A DNA stretch of 35,132 nt from an uncultured Clostridiaceae bacterium (GCA_947167695.1 CAMVIX010000011.1:1-35132), one strand, 5' to 3'. Counted from the stretch's first letter, positions 1-10,004 are shown. Notes: generated by a model not told the origin, from the letters alone. Program-made: numbers and translations.

Positions 1-2
1 CT

Positions 3-335
3 GCAAAATTATTAAGAGGAAAACACAAACCAACATATACACCAAATATTGATACTGGTGATAATGTTATTATACTTAACTGCAAAGATGCTGTTTTAAC
101 AGGAAGGAAATTAGATCAAAAAGTTTACAGACGTCATTCTGGCTATATTGGTGGAATGAAAGAAACTTCTGCTAAAGTTATGATGGAAAACAAACCAGAA
201 GAAGCAATGTATATAGCAATCAAAGGAATGCTTCCAAAGAATAGTCTAGGAAGACAAATGATTCGTAAATTAAGAGTTTATGCTGGTAGTGAGCATGAAA
301 ATCAAGCTCAAAAGCCAGAAATATGGAATTTTTAA
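3..335 (+). CDS. rplM: 50S ribosomal protein L13, 3' part (truncated by window start)
   Basis: Open frame from base 3: [36 protein letters not shown]...[37 protein letters not shown]13 C-terminal motifs, directly upstream of rpsI. Confidence 0.95.
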   Translation, partial: AKLLRGKHKPTYTPNIDTGDNVIILNCKDAVLTGRKLDQKVYRRHSGYIGGMKETSAKVMMENKPEEAMYIAIKGMLPKNSLGRQMIRKLRVYAGSEHENQAQKPEIWNF

Positions 336-358
336 GTAGAAGGGATGGGAAATAAAAA

Positions 359-766
359 ATGCCAAGAGCTAAAAAAGAAAATATAATGTTCTATGGAACA
401 GGTAGAAGAAAAGAAGCCATCGCTAGAGTTAGACTTATGGATGGAAAAGGAAATATAACAATCAATGGTAAATCTATTGATGAATATTTTGGAACAGATA
501 TATTAAAAGTTATAGTAAAGCAACCATTAAATGCAACAAACACTCTTGATAAATATGATGTTGTTTGTAAAGTTGTAGGTGGCGGTTTTACAGGTCAGGC
601 AGGTGCAATTCGCCATGGTATTGCAAGAGCATTACTTAAAGCAAACGGAGAATATAGACCTACATTAAAACAATCTGGATTCTTAACAAGAGATCCTCGT
701 ATGAAGGAAAGAAAGAAATACGGACTTAAAAAATCACGTAAAGCACCACAATTTAGTAAGAGATAA
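359..766 (+). CDS. rpsI: 30S ribosomal protein S9
   Basis: [16 protein letters not shown]...[20 protein letters not shown]...[26 protein letters not shown]. Confidence 0.98.
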   Translation: MPRAKKENIMFYGTGRRKEAIARVRLMDGKGNITINGKSIDEYFGTDILKVIVKQPLNATNTLDKYDVVCKVVGGGFTGQAGAIRHGIARALLKANGEYRPTLKQSGFLTRDPRMKERKKYGLKKSRKAPQFSKR

Positions 767-777
767 TATTTATTACA

Positions 778-812
778 AAAACTCGAAAGCATATAGCTTT
801 CGAGTTTTTGTA
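778..812 (+). terminator. Rho-independent terminator after rpsI (possibly bidirectional with psd)
   Basis: aaaactcgaaagc-atata-gctttcgagttttt inverted repeat with T tract. Confidence 0.85.
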
Positions 813-824
813 TTTAATATCTTT

Positions 825-1673
825 TTATATAGCAATGCCAATTACATCTGCTATACTTACAGCTGTTTCAATTCCCTCTTTTGAATTTTCAATTATTTGT
901 TCGTTAATTTTAACCGTGCCGTCTTTTAACAATTGGATAATAGTTGATCCTCCGAATTCAAAAAAACCTTTTTCTTCATATTTTTTAAACTCTTTTTTAT
1001 CGTAATTTTGGATTTTTCCAACGCACAGAGCCCCTACTTCGATTTGAACAATTTCTCCAAAATGCTCTAATTTTAGCCTGCCTATCTCTCTTGTGTTTTC
1101 TGTAAAAACTTTGTAGCTACTATATACAATTGGATTTACAGTATGAAGTCTCCCCTGTATTCTTTTAATTTTATCATACTCTCCATCATCTGGGAAAATA
1201 AATCTATGATAATTACTAGGCTCAAGCCTATATATTATGCATAATCCCCCTTCAAATTGCTCCGCTATTTCTTCATCTTTTACTAATTCTTTTATCGAAT
1301 ATTTTGTATTCTTTACATTTAAAGTCAAATCTTTGTTTATACTATAGCACATTATTTTACTCTCTGCTGTTGAAACAAATTCGTTTGTCTTAGCATTCAT
1401 ATTAATTTTTTTTATTTTTCTAGTAAAGAAATCATTGAAAGAAGAAAAGTCCTGTTTTTCATACCTTGTTAAATCTATTTTGTTACTAGCAACATAATGT
1501 TTTATATAAAGTTTGGATATTCTGCTATTTAAGATTATTCCAATAATTTTTGAAAATGTTGTTCTAGTAAATAGCTTCAAGAAAAGTCTTCCTATGTAGC
1601 TTGTGTATAATATCTTTAATATTTTAATTTCTTGCTCATTGTATAATTCCGTACTATTTAAGTATCTATACAT
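825..1673 (-). CDS. psd: Phosphatidylserine decarboxylase
   Basis: SFNDFFTRKIK, YRLEPSNYHRFIFPDDG, HTVNP, FGGSTII pyruvoyl-type motif; ggagaag RBS supports the start at 1673 (ORF open to 1712). Confidence 0.9.
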   Translation of the reverse strand: MYRYLNSTELYNEQEIKILKILYTSYIGRLFLKLFTRTTFSKIIGIILNSRISKLYIKHYVASNKIDLTRYEKQDFSSFNDFFTRKIKKINMNAKTNEFVSTAESKIMCYSINKDLTLNVKNTKYSIKELVKDEEIAEQFEGGLCIIYRLEPSNYHRFIFPDDGEYDKIKRIQGRLHTVNPIVYSSYKVFTENTREIGRLKLEHFGEIVQIEVGALCVGKIQNYDKKEFKKYEEKGFFEFGGSTIIQLLKDGTVKINEQIIENSKEGIETAVSIADVIGIAI

Positions 1674-1689
1674 TCTACTTCTCCATTCA

Positions 1690-2251
1690 TTATTTTGTAC
1701 AAACGTAAACAAATGCCATAGGTATATTTAACGGAACTATCTTTACCTCAAGTTGTCTGTATTTTTTCTTTAGATAGCCATATAAGTCTAAAGAATATTG
1801 AAATGTTATAAATTTCCCGTTTTCCTCTAGGTTTTCATATGCTTGCTCTAATATAGTTTCTCTTATATTTTTTTCTAGTACGGTAAACGGTAACCCCGAT
1901 ATAATAAAGTCAACTTTTTTTATGTTTTTCTCTTTTAACACATTAGACATTTTTTCTGCTTCATTATAAATCTCAATTCCATGAAATTTATTCTTCAATA
2001 TATTTCTCATATTTTCGTTTTTTTCAAAAGCAATATATTTTGTTTCTTCTTTTTTCTTTGATAAGATTTTTCCGAGTATAACTTCCTGTACCTGGTCCCA
2101 ATTCTATTACATATCTTGCTTTTTTAAAATCTATTTGTTCTATCATTTTATTAGATAATTTATTTGAACTAGGTGTTATACTTCCTATTTGCCTTGGATT
2201 TTCAATAAACTGTTTAAAAAATAAAATTTTTTCTCCCATACTATACTCCAT
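1690..2251 (-). CDS. PmtA-like phospholipid/rRNA-type SAM methyltransferase, split in two ORFs at an in-frame CGG (2072-2074)
   Basis: ORF 2024-2251 (...VIELGPGTGSYT) joins ORF 1690-2010 by +1 at ACT-C-GGA: ELGPGTGSYTGKILSKKKEETKYIAFEKNENMRNILKNKFHGIEIY...DFIISGLPFTVL. Confidence 0.8.
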
Positions 2252-2257
2252 TTCATT

Positions 2258-4174
2258 CTATTTAACAAATAATTTATATTGTATATTTTTTCTAGTTTTA
2301 TATTCTTGAAGCAGCTCTCCTTCTAATTTGTTTGTATCATATAATTTTCCATTTTGATCTACAGATACCAAAAAATTTGATGCACCTATAGTTTTCATTG
2401 TTGTGTATAACCATCTATAATAATTTGACAATTTTAGGTCCATTTTGTTCAATATATATGTGCTAAGTAAATCTGGACCAAGATATCTAATTTCTTTTTC
2501 TTTGTCCAATTCAAAGTTAGCAAGTAATAAACTCTGTGTATTATATTTCCTATAATTATTTAAGTTGTTATCTTCAGTATTAAAAAACTTTAATTCCTTA
2601 ATAGCATCCATTTTTCCATTGCTTAAGTAAGGAAGATGGTCACCATAAAAAACTATAATCGTCGGTTCTTCATATGTTTTTATATAATCATATAGCCTTG
2701 CAAGTTGTTTATCTGCATCATATACTCCTTGGGCATATGATTTTAATGTTTCATTTAGTTCATCCGGCAAATCGCTTTCAATAATATCTATATCATATTT
2801 ATCATATTTTTCTATTGGATAAGGCATATGTGCTTGCATTGTCAACGTCATATAAAAAAGCTTCTGTCCTTTATTTTTCTTCTCAAATTCTTCTATTATT
2901 TTATCTGTTACTGCTTCATCTGAAATATATTGTCCCTTAACTTGATCACGTTTCACATCTGTAACAAATTCAGTATCATCTACTGCTAAATATCTGTAAA
3001 AGTTTCCACAATTAAATAACATTGGACTTGCACATGTTGAGATTTTTGTTTTGTACCCGTTATTTTGTAATTCCTTTATAATTGACGGCCTATTAAAGTA
3101 GCTGTCATTAGTATACAATTGCATATATGGTACATATCCATTATTAAAGTACATCATATTAGCGCCTGTTAAAAATTCAAATTCTACGTTAGCCGAAATT
3201 CTTCCATAAGAAGGGGAAATCATATTAAAGAACAAACCTTCCTCTTTAAGTTTATTAAAATTCTTTGCCACTTCCTTGTCAAATTTTACTTCTTCTAGCT
3301 GTCCTATGTCCCAAAAAGATTCGGAAAAAACTACAATAATATTAGGTGTTCCTAACGTCGCTTTTTCTTCTAATATAGGTTGGTTTATTGTTAAGTCTAC
3401 CTTTTCCTCATTGTAGTCTTCTGGTACTGAAACTCTACTTTCAAGCAGATTACCATACATTCCTGCAAACACACCATATATTCTATCATAATCTATACTG
3501 GTTACAACACTATTATAGTTTTTTCTTTTTTCGGTGAGGTACACTTTCTCTGATAAAAATTTAGTTGTAAAACTAGTAGGTATAAAAATTATAGTTAAAA
3601 CAGTTAAGCAAACCAATAAAAGAGGTATTCTAATAATTCTTTCTTTTATTTCTATGCTACATTTTATTTCGATAAAAATGGTAATCGCAAAAGCTATTAT
3701 TTCTATTATAATTGCTTTAAGCATTGGAGCTATTGTTTCAAAGAAAGTACCATGTATAATATTTATTAATTCGTCTGAGCTATTTAGATATAAAATATCT
3801 GTAAGGAAAAGGGTCTCTCCTGTAAAAGCGATTTTTACCTTATTAATTATACTTATCAGTAAGATTAATGTGCTAAATATTAAAGTTGCTTTTCCTGTTT
3901 TTTTAGTAATGCATATTAAGGCAATATATATCAAATAGAATACAAGGCATTCGAACATAAATGCTTTTGATATAATAAAAAGTTTGGCTCTGCCAGTTAC
4001 TGCTAATGCATAAGTATATTCCACTATATACATTACAATCAGAGGCAATAAATATGCAACTATTGTTTTTATTGCCTCAATTAAATTTTCTTTTGTTTGT
4101 TTTTTCTCTTTTAGTATATTTACTTTTTTATTCGAATTCTGTTTATCTTTTAATTCCATCGTATCTAGTTTCAT
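2258..4174 (-). CDS. LTA synthase family sulfatase/phosphoglycerol transferase-like membrane protein
   Basis: N-terminal TM helices followed by a sulfatase-fold domain: NIIVVFSESFWD, SANVEFEFLTG, FYMTLTMQAHMPY, IIVFYGDHLPY. Confidence 0.85.
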   Translation of the reverse strand: MKLDTMELKDKQNSNKKVNILKEKKQTKENLIEAIKTIVAYLLPLIVMYIVEYTYALAVTGRAKLFIISKAFMFECLVFYLIYIALICITKKTGKATLIFSTLILLISIINKVKIAFTGETLFLTDILYLNSSDELINIIHGTFFETIAPMLKAIIIEIIAFAITIFIEIKCSIEIKERIIRIPLLLVCLTVLTIIFIPTSFTTKFLSEKVYLTEKRKNYNSVVTSIDYDRIYGVFAGMYGNLLESRVSVPEDYNEEKVDLTINQPILEEKATLGTPNIIVVFSESFWDIGQLEEVKFDKEVAKNFNKLKEEGLFFNMISPSYGRISANVEFEFLTGANMMYFNNGYVPYMQLYTNDSYFNRPSIIKELQNNGYKTKISTCASPMLFNCGNFYRYLAVDDTEFVTDVKRDQVKGQYISDEAVTDKIIEEFEKKNKGQKLFYMTLTMQAHMPYPIEKYDKYDIDIIESDLPDELNETLKSYAQGVYDADKQLARLYDYIKTYEEPTIIVFYGDHLPYLSNGKMDAIKELKFFNTEDNNLNNYRKYNTQSLLLANFELDKEKEIRYLGPDLLSTYILNKMDLKLSNYYRWLYTTMKTIGASNFLVSVDQNGKLYDTNKLEGELLQEYKTRKNIQYKLFVK

Positions 4175-4779
4175 TGTATTAGTCCCGCTCCTTTTAATAC
4201 AAGTACAATTGATATTGCTACACCTATTACAGCAAATACTATTTTTATTTTTATGTTAGGTTTTTTTATTTTTATATCGCAAACATATAATACAGATAAT
4301 ATCATCATAGATACCATAAAGATTATTTCTTCCTGTGTAAAGATATATAAAAGTGGTAGTACTATTGTGGAAACTGTTATTGGCACTCCTAAGAAATTTT
4401 CTTTATTTGAATGAGTTTGTATATTAAAGTAGCTAAGTCTTGTTAATCCACATACTATAAATATAGAATATATTATCAAATTTATTATACTGTTGTAGCC
4501 CATTGAAATCAATATAATAACTGGGTACGCTGCTGATGTAATAATATCAGCTAATGAGTCTAACTGTATTCCATATACTTCAGTATCTCCATTTTTTCTA
4601 AATTTCTTCGAAAACATTCCATCAAATCCATCAAATATACCAAGTAATAGTAGTATTATCATTGAATATGATATCTGTTTTTTTATGCAAAACATTAGTC
4701 CTAAACATATGAAGAAGGTTTCTGAAAACGTTAAACAATTTTCTATTTTCCATATTTCCTTGCACATTTTAAACTTCAT
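4171..4779 (-). CDS. pssA: CDP-diacylglycerol--serine O-phosphatidyltransferase
   Basis: CDP-alcohol phosphatidyltransferase signature DGFDGMFSK...GIQLDSLADIITSAAYP; adjacent to psd cluster. Confidence 0.88.
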   Translation of the reverse strand: MKFKMCKEIWKIENCLTFSETFFICLGLMFCIKKQISYSMIILLLLGIFDGFDGMFSKKFRKNGDTEVYGIQLDSLADIITSAAYPVIILISMGYNSIINLIIYSIFIVCGLTRLSYFNIQTHSNKENFLGVPITVSTIVLPLLYIFTQEEIIFMVSMMILSVLYVCDIKIKKPNIKIKIVFAVIGVAISIVLVLKGAGLIQ

Positions 4780-4802
4780 TTTTTTATATCCTCTTAAAAC
4801 TT

Positions 4803-6054
4803 TTATTTATTTGTTATTGCAGCATTTTTAAATTCATTATTTATCACGTTATTATTTACTGCACTATTTGTCACAGCATTTTTTTTGATTGAGTCGTTCA
4901 CTACCGTATTATCATTTACTGAATTATTCTTAACTGTGTTATTCACTATCACGTCATTCTTTACTATATTATTCTTAACCGTATTGTTTACAACTATATC
5001 ATTTGTCGCATTATTGCTTATGGTATTATTTTTGTTTACATCACTTTGCGACGCAGAAGGCGTCACTGTTGGCACTTGTTTTGGAGTTGCAGTTACGTCT
5101 GGACTAGTTGTTGGCGTTGCAGTAGGAGTTGGGCTTGGTGTCTGTGTAGGTGTTGGTGTTGGTTTATGCCATGGATTTCCTGCTGTTCCATCTGTTGGAT
5201 CCCAATTTCTACATTCTACATTACTAGAAATTTTTTGTGCTGTTGGCTTTCCAAGTGGTCCTGGATTTGAATCCGAATAAAATTCTACAGTTGTTTCACT
5301 TGGTACATAATGAAATATCCACCATGCATCTGCAATTGTAAGTCTAACACATCCTGCTGAACATGCTGTACCGCAACTTATCATATTCCCAATATTCAAG
5401 TGAGCCTGGATTCCATTTTTCTGTATATGGCACCGAATGAAAAAGTATGTTTCCTGTAATCTGTGTAGCATAATGCCCATATACATCGCCAATTAATTCT
5501 AACCATTCCCATCTTCCTTTAATTGTATATTTGTTTGATGGATAACGTTCTGAAGGTGGTGTCACAGTTCCTGTTGAACATATCATAGCTTTAATTGGTC
5601 TAGTATAATATCCATTTTCATCTTTTCCATATATAGTTACAACATTTGCTTGGTTGTTAACTTTTATATAATATGGTGAACTTCCTGTAGAAGCATCGTT
5701 GGATGGATTACTTTGCTTTTGGGTTGAATCGTCCTGCTGTGCAAATTCTTCTTGTTTTTCTACATTTTCAGGCTCTGTTTCTGCCTCCTTCATTTCTTGT
5801 AGTTGCTCTTCTGCTTCTTGGCTCTCCAGAGTTTCAATATTAATTTCCTCTTTTTCCCCTCCTAAACTCGGAGTATCCTCAAGTACTATAACTAAAGTGT
5901 TGTCTTCCTTCTCTCCTTCAACATTACCTGTATTGATTACTGTATCGGCTACTGTTTCTACATTTTTGCTTTTAGTAGTAGCAACCACCAAGACTGTAAT
6001 TGCTACAGCTATAATTATTAAAATACTTATACCTAGAATAATTTTTTTCTTCAT
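4803..6054 (-). CDS. L,D-transpeptidase (YkuD) with acidic N-terminal stalk, PT-rich linker and Asn-rich 5-residue repeat tail; split at in-frame CGG (5371-5373)
   Basis: ORF 5344-6054 joins ORF 4803-5492 by +1 at TTG-C-GGT: YATQITGNILFHSVPYTEKWNPGSLEYWEYDKLGTACSAGCVRLTIADAWWI (HS..SAGCVRL catalytic motif). Confidence 0.88.
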
Positions 6055-6125
6055 TATTTTTTTCCTTAATTATTAATACATTTATTTTAATATTCATTGA
6101 TAATTATGTCAAGAATTATTTACAG

Positions 6126-6839
6126 TCATTCTACAATTTCTAGTGCCTGCACTTCATCGCTATTATTAAATTCATAATATGTTCCTGGAATTTCACCCAC
6201 AATTACTGATTCACACATTAGCACTTGATTCGTAATAGATGCTCCCACACTATCATACGGTGTTATAATATTTACATTACACACAACTTCTAAATAAAGC
6301 CTATGTATGGTTTGGTTAATCCCGTGCAGCTCTAAATTCTGACTTAAACTCTGTAATTACGTTTCCTGCTGGTAAAAGCTTTACATTTACTTTAGGTCCA
6401 AATCCTGCTAAATATTTACTGCCAAGTGCTGCTCCGAATTGGAATAGAAATAGAATTATCCATTTTATACAACTCTTGCTGAATGTCATAAGCTATATTT
6501 GAAGCAAGCGTATTTATTATAATAGTGTTAATTTTTAGCATTTTGATATTACCGTTCTACATCTTTGACAATGTCAACTAAGTCCTCATATTGCAAATCT
6601 TTAAACGCATCACTTGATTGCACATTGATTATCTCAGTTGCTAATGCTTTTGCTTTTTCTGTACAGATTGCATCAAACACAGGATTTACCTTATTAATTA
6701 CAGCAATAGCAGTAAGCATGGCAATAATAAATATTGCACATATTTTTTTTAATTTTTTATGTTTCAGGCCTGTATCTTGATACTTAAATCCTTTTATTTG
6801 CGGAATTTTAATTTTTGCTCTAGAATAAATCTTATCCAT
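6126..6839 (-). CDS. yunB: Sporulation protein YunB, interrupted by three in-frame CGG codons
   Basis: With +1 at CGG 6552, 6434 and 6322 the frame runs from 6839 to the TGA at 6126: ...YEDLVDIVKDVEGNIKMLKINTIIINTLASNIAYDIQQELYKMDNSISIPIGAALGSKYLAGFGPKVNVKLLPAGNVITEFKSEFRAAGINQTIHRLYLEVVCNVNIITPYDSVGASITNQVLMCESVIVGEIPGTYYEFNNSDEVQALEIVE*. Confidence 0.9.
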
Positions 6840-6842
6840 ATT

Positions 6843-8378
6843 CTAAGCCGATTGCCTTGTGCAATATCTAGGTATATAAAGTTGTTTTCCTATTTGTAGC
6901 GCATCCGGATTTTCTATTCCATTTATTCTAGCTATTTCGTCTACTGTACTGCCAAATTTTTTTGCAATCTTCCATAAAGTATCTCCAGGTTTTGTAAAAT
7001 ATATAACCATACTACAATCTTCTCTGCTTATGTTTTCATCAAATGTTATTTCATCTATAACAGAAATATCTTTTATATCCGTACTATTCATTATAAAATT
7101 TAAATCTATGCGAGTGTCTAAATTGCCATCTGGTAGAAGAATAAAATCTTGTCTTTGTACCTCTATTTCTGTCTCAATCTCTCCTTTGTTTTCTACCTCA
7201 CTTGAAAATTGAAATGGAATTCTTATGTCTTTTGTATCTAATCTATTTTCATTTACTTCTGAATATAATACATTTATTTGTAATTCCCCATCATAGTTTA
7301 CTCTGTCTGCTACAACATTCTGAGAAAAAATAACAGGGGTTACATTTACATTACATATTATTTTATTTACAAGCTCTGGAGTAGGTATTGTTTCTTTTAT
7401 CATATAAACATCGCATTTGCTTGTTTTGTTTCCAATTAATTTAACTAACTTCTGCGTATAACTTAGATTTTTGGTTAAGCTATATAAGTCTTCAATTACT
7501 GTCATATCCTTTTTTTCATATGCAAAACAGCATATCTCAAATTCTGCTTCTACATATATTGAATGATCCTCTTCATTATTTGGTTTTACAAGTAAATTTT
7601 TTAGTTCAAAATCTGTTTGGCATAAATTTCCTTCTGCTATATTGGGGATATCTATAAATCCCATTGCTGGAATCGTGCTTTGACATGATTTTATGTTTCC
7701 GTCTTCTGTAATGTATAATATTTGAATGTTAGCATCAGCCTTAACTAATACTTTATTGTAGCTTATTTTTGTATCCTTATTTGTAACATTAAGCTCCACA
7801 TTCAAAATTTCAGCTAAATTATAGGCTGGGTCGATACTAATTGTTTCTTTTGCAAACGCCTTTGTGCATCCTTGACCTATAAGTGAATTTACTTCTATAT
7901 CATGGCTTAGCTTTTGTATATCGTCAACTCCTTCTATCTGTTTAATAATGTCTAAATTTTCATTTAAATATAGCTTCAGGGAGAAATTTACACTACCTTT
8001 AATGTTTATTTTTCTTCCATTTAAAACTTTAGTATCTACATTTATAACTTTTGTTTTAGCTATTAAATTCATATCTTGAATTGCATTTTGCATTTGTATG
8101 ATTTCAGTAAAATCAAGACTTGTATTTAAAGTACGAATACTCCCAGTTTCATCATCTGCTGAATAGATGATATATACTTGAAGCGTTCCATCAATTTTTA
8201 TTTTTCCTTCTAGCACCTCTTTTTTATAAATGCACACATTGCCACTTGATCTTATTACATTTAATATATCTGGTTTTATATCTGGTACAATCATATCTCC
8301 TTCTATTATTCTATTTTCACTCTTTATGCCTACTAATTGGTTGATACATACGCTTTCCTTTGTAGTATCTATTGTCAT
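6843..8378 (-). CDS. DUF3794 (SPOCS) and LysM domain protein, spore-associated
   Basis: C-terminal LysM: YFTKPGDTLWKIAKKFGSTVDEIARINGIENPDALQIGKQLYIPRY; repeated DUF3794-type N-terminal modules. Confidence 0.85.
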   Translation of the reverse strand: MTIDTTKESVCINQLVGIKSENRIIEGDMIVPDIKPDILNVIRSSGNVCIYKKEVLEGKIKIDGTLQVYIIYSADDETGSIRTLNTSLDFTEIIQMQNAIQDMNLIAKTKVINVDTKVLNGRKINIKGSVNFSLKLYLNENLDIIKQIEGVDDIQKLSHDIEVNSLIGQGCTKAFAKETISIDPAYNLAEILNVELNVTNKDTKISYNKVLVKADANIQILYITEDGNIKSCQSTIPAMGFIDIPNIAEGNLCQTDFELKNLLVKPNNEEDHSIYVEAEFEICCFAYEKKDMTVIEDLYSLTKNLSYTQKLVKLIGNKTSKCDVYMIKETIPTPELVNKIICNVNVTPVIFSQNVVADRVNYDGELQINVLYSEVNENRLDTKDIRIPFQFSSEVENKGEIETEIEVQRQDFILLPDGNLDTRIDLNFIMNSTDIKDISVIDEITFDENISREDCSMVIYFTKPGDTLWKIAKKFGSTVDEIARINGIENPDALQIGKQLYIPRYCTRQSA

Positions 8379-8465
8379 TAAAACCCCTCCCTTTATATAA
8401 ACTAGTACATATATATTGGAGAGAAATAAAATAATTCCTAATTTAATTAAAAATTTAGAAATGAT

Positions 8466-8526
8466 TTAGGGACAGGGCTGTGTGATTATAGCCTTGTCCC
8501 TAAAATCACAAGCTCTGTCCCTACTT
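8466..8526. repeat. Three-copy inverted/partial repeat allowing alternative hairpins
   Basis: tttagggacagggct ... agccttgtccctaaa ... aaatcacaagctctgtccct: the first arm can pair with either downstream arm. Confidence 0.7.
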
Positions 8527-8553
8527 GCCAAAAATGCTTTTTAATTATTATTT

Positions 8554-8853
8554 TTAAACTGCTCTTTTTCTTTTTAGTTTCGTCTCATCTATAGGTGGTA
8601 TAAGCGGACTATAACCTGCCCCATCATATACTTGCACCTCAACTGTTCTAGTTAAAACATCTGTGTACGTGTATGTGACACTTCTTTTGTTCTCTTCATA
8701 TCTAACTACAAAAATATTAGGATATGTCTTTTCTATTGTAGCTTCTTCTTCATAGGTTTTACTTCTTCCAAGAGAACCTTTTACAATAATTTTTTGTCCA
8801 ATTTTCTCTCCAAGGTCTGTTTTAAGGTTCATAATGTCATTTTTGTAAATCAT
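8554..8853 (-). CDS. veg: Veg family protein
   Basis: LKTDLGEKIGQKIIVKGSLGRSKTYEEEATIEKTYPNIFVVRYEENKRSVTYTYTDVLTRTVEVQV. Confidence 0.9.
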   Translation of the reverse strand: MIYKNDIMNLKTDLGEKIGQKIIVKGSLGRSKTYEEEATIEKTYPNIFVVRYEENKRSVTYTYTDVLTRTVEVQVYDGAGYSPLIPPIDETKLKRKRAV

Positions 8854-9021
8854 GAAACCACCTACTTTTTTTCTAAATTATAGTTTGAATTATATCATTC
8901 AAAGTGGTTTCTGTCAAAAAAAGAAATGTTATGTCGAAAGCCTGTATCTCTTGTGCCACAACGTTTTTGTTGATTTTGTTGTGATATATTACATTTGTGT
9001 TACAATTGTGTTACAATTGTG

Positions 9022-9601
9022 TTACAAAGGGATGTCAATTATCTCTTTCTTACCTCTACTGCCGTTTTCCACCTATTCCATTTATTCCTCCCTTAAGTTC
9101 TTTCGCTATTTCATTTATGTCTATATATTTATATTCTTCAGTTTTTGCAACTTTTTCAGCAACAATAATTGGGTCAATAAAGTCAATTAAAATTCTAGCA
9201 GGAGATGAAGCGAAATCTGCTCCGGAATTCATTATAGCCTCATAAAAGCTCTGACATGCTCCTGCAAAAATAGTAATATCATGTCCAGTTTCTCTCTCCC
9301 ATTCTCTTGCCATTAATACTGTATTTATAAAATATTTCGAATTTTTATAATTATATATATCATTATAATTTTTACCTTTTTTAATCATTTTATCGTGTCC
9401 AGTAATTATAACTATATCCGGCTTGTACCTAGACAGCAATCCCTTTATCACCTTAGGTTGGTCATATTCAGCAATATTTTTAACAACTGCATGCAGACCT
9501 AATTTTTTGTAATATTTTTCTGACTTCTGTGCATATTTTGTATCTCCATCTAAATGTAAAATTTTGCCTGTACGCTCTACCAACATTCTTGTGTTACTCA
9601 T
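9022..9601 (-). CDS. yabG: Sporulation peptidase YabG; C-terminus extended through in-frame CGG (9062-9064)
   Basis: HLDGDTKYAQKSEKYYKKLGLHAVV...YKPDIVIITGHD...IFAGACQSFYEAIMNSGADFASSPARI; ORF caller ends at ...GGKRQ*, +1 at AAA-C-GGC gives GIGGKGSRGKKEIIDIPL* (TAA at 9022-9024). Confidence 0.85.
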
Positions 9602-9848
9602 TAAATTTCACCTCTTGTACTATTACATTGTATGTAATAGTGACTTTTTTGGTGAAACATAGGGGAAAATTTTATTTTCGTAATTTTTTTATTCTAGCTA
9701 TTGAATATTACAAATTTTCGTGATATAGTAGTTATCGGTTTAGAAATAAATCAAATTTAATTAACCTAAAACATTTTCTTTCTTTTTAGAATAGATGGGT
9801 CATTTGGGTCGAAATTAAATTTATATTCTAAGAAGGAGGAATTTTACA

Positions 9849-10004
9849 ATGGCTGATAAAACTATCGTTTGCAAAGATTGTGGAAACGAATTTGTTTTTA
9901 CAGAAGGTGAGCAAGCATTTTATGCAGAAAAAGGGTTTGAAAATGATCCAGTAAGATGCCCAGCTTGCAGAAAAGCAAAAAAAGAAGCAAGAAAAAACGG
10001 ATAA
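9849..10004 (+). CDS. Small zinc-ribbon domain protein
   Basis: MADKTIVCKDCGNEFVFTEGEQAFYAEKGFENDPVRCPACRKAKKEARKNG*; gaaggagg RBS; CxxC...CxxC. Confidence 0.9.
   Translation: MADKTIVCKDCGNEFVFTEGEQAFYAEKGFENDPVRCPACRKAKKEARKNG

Noticed and set aside
4885-5280. Plus-strand ORFs opposite the L,D-transpeptidase tail (131 aa, 74 aa)
   Set aside because: Low-complexity translations antisense to the repeat/linker region; no RBS or family signal.
8995-9028. Tandem tgttacaattg repeats as a possible CRISPR or iteron array
   Set aside because: Only about three 11-bp copies without spacers; overlaps the predicted extended yabG 3' end.
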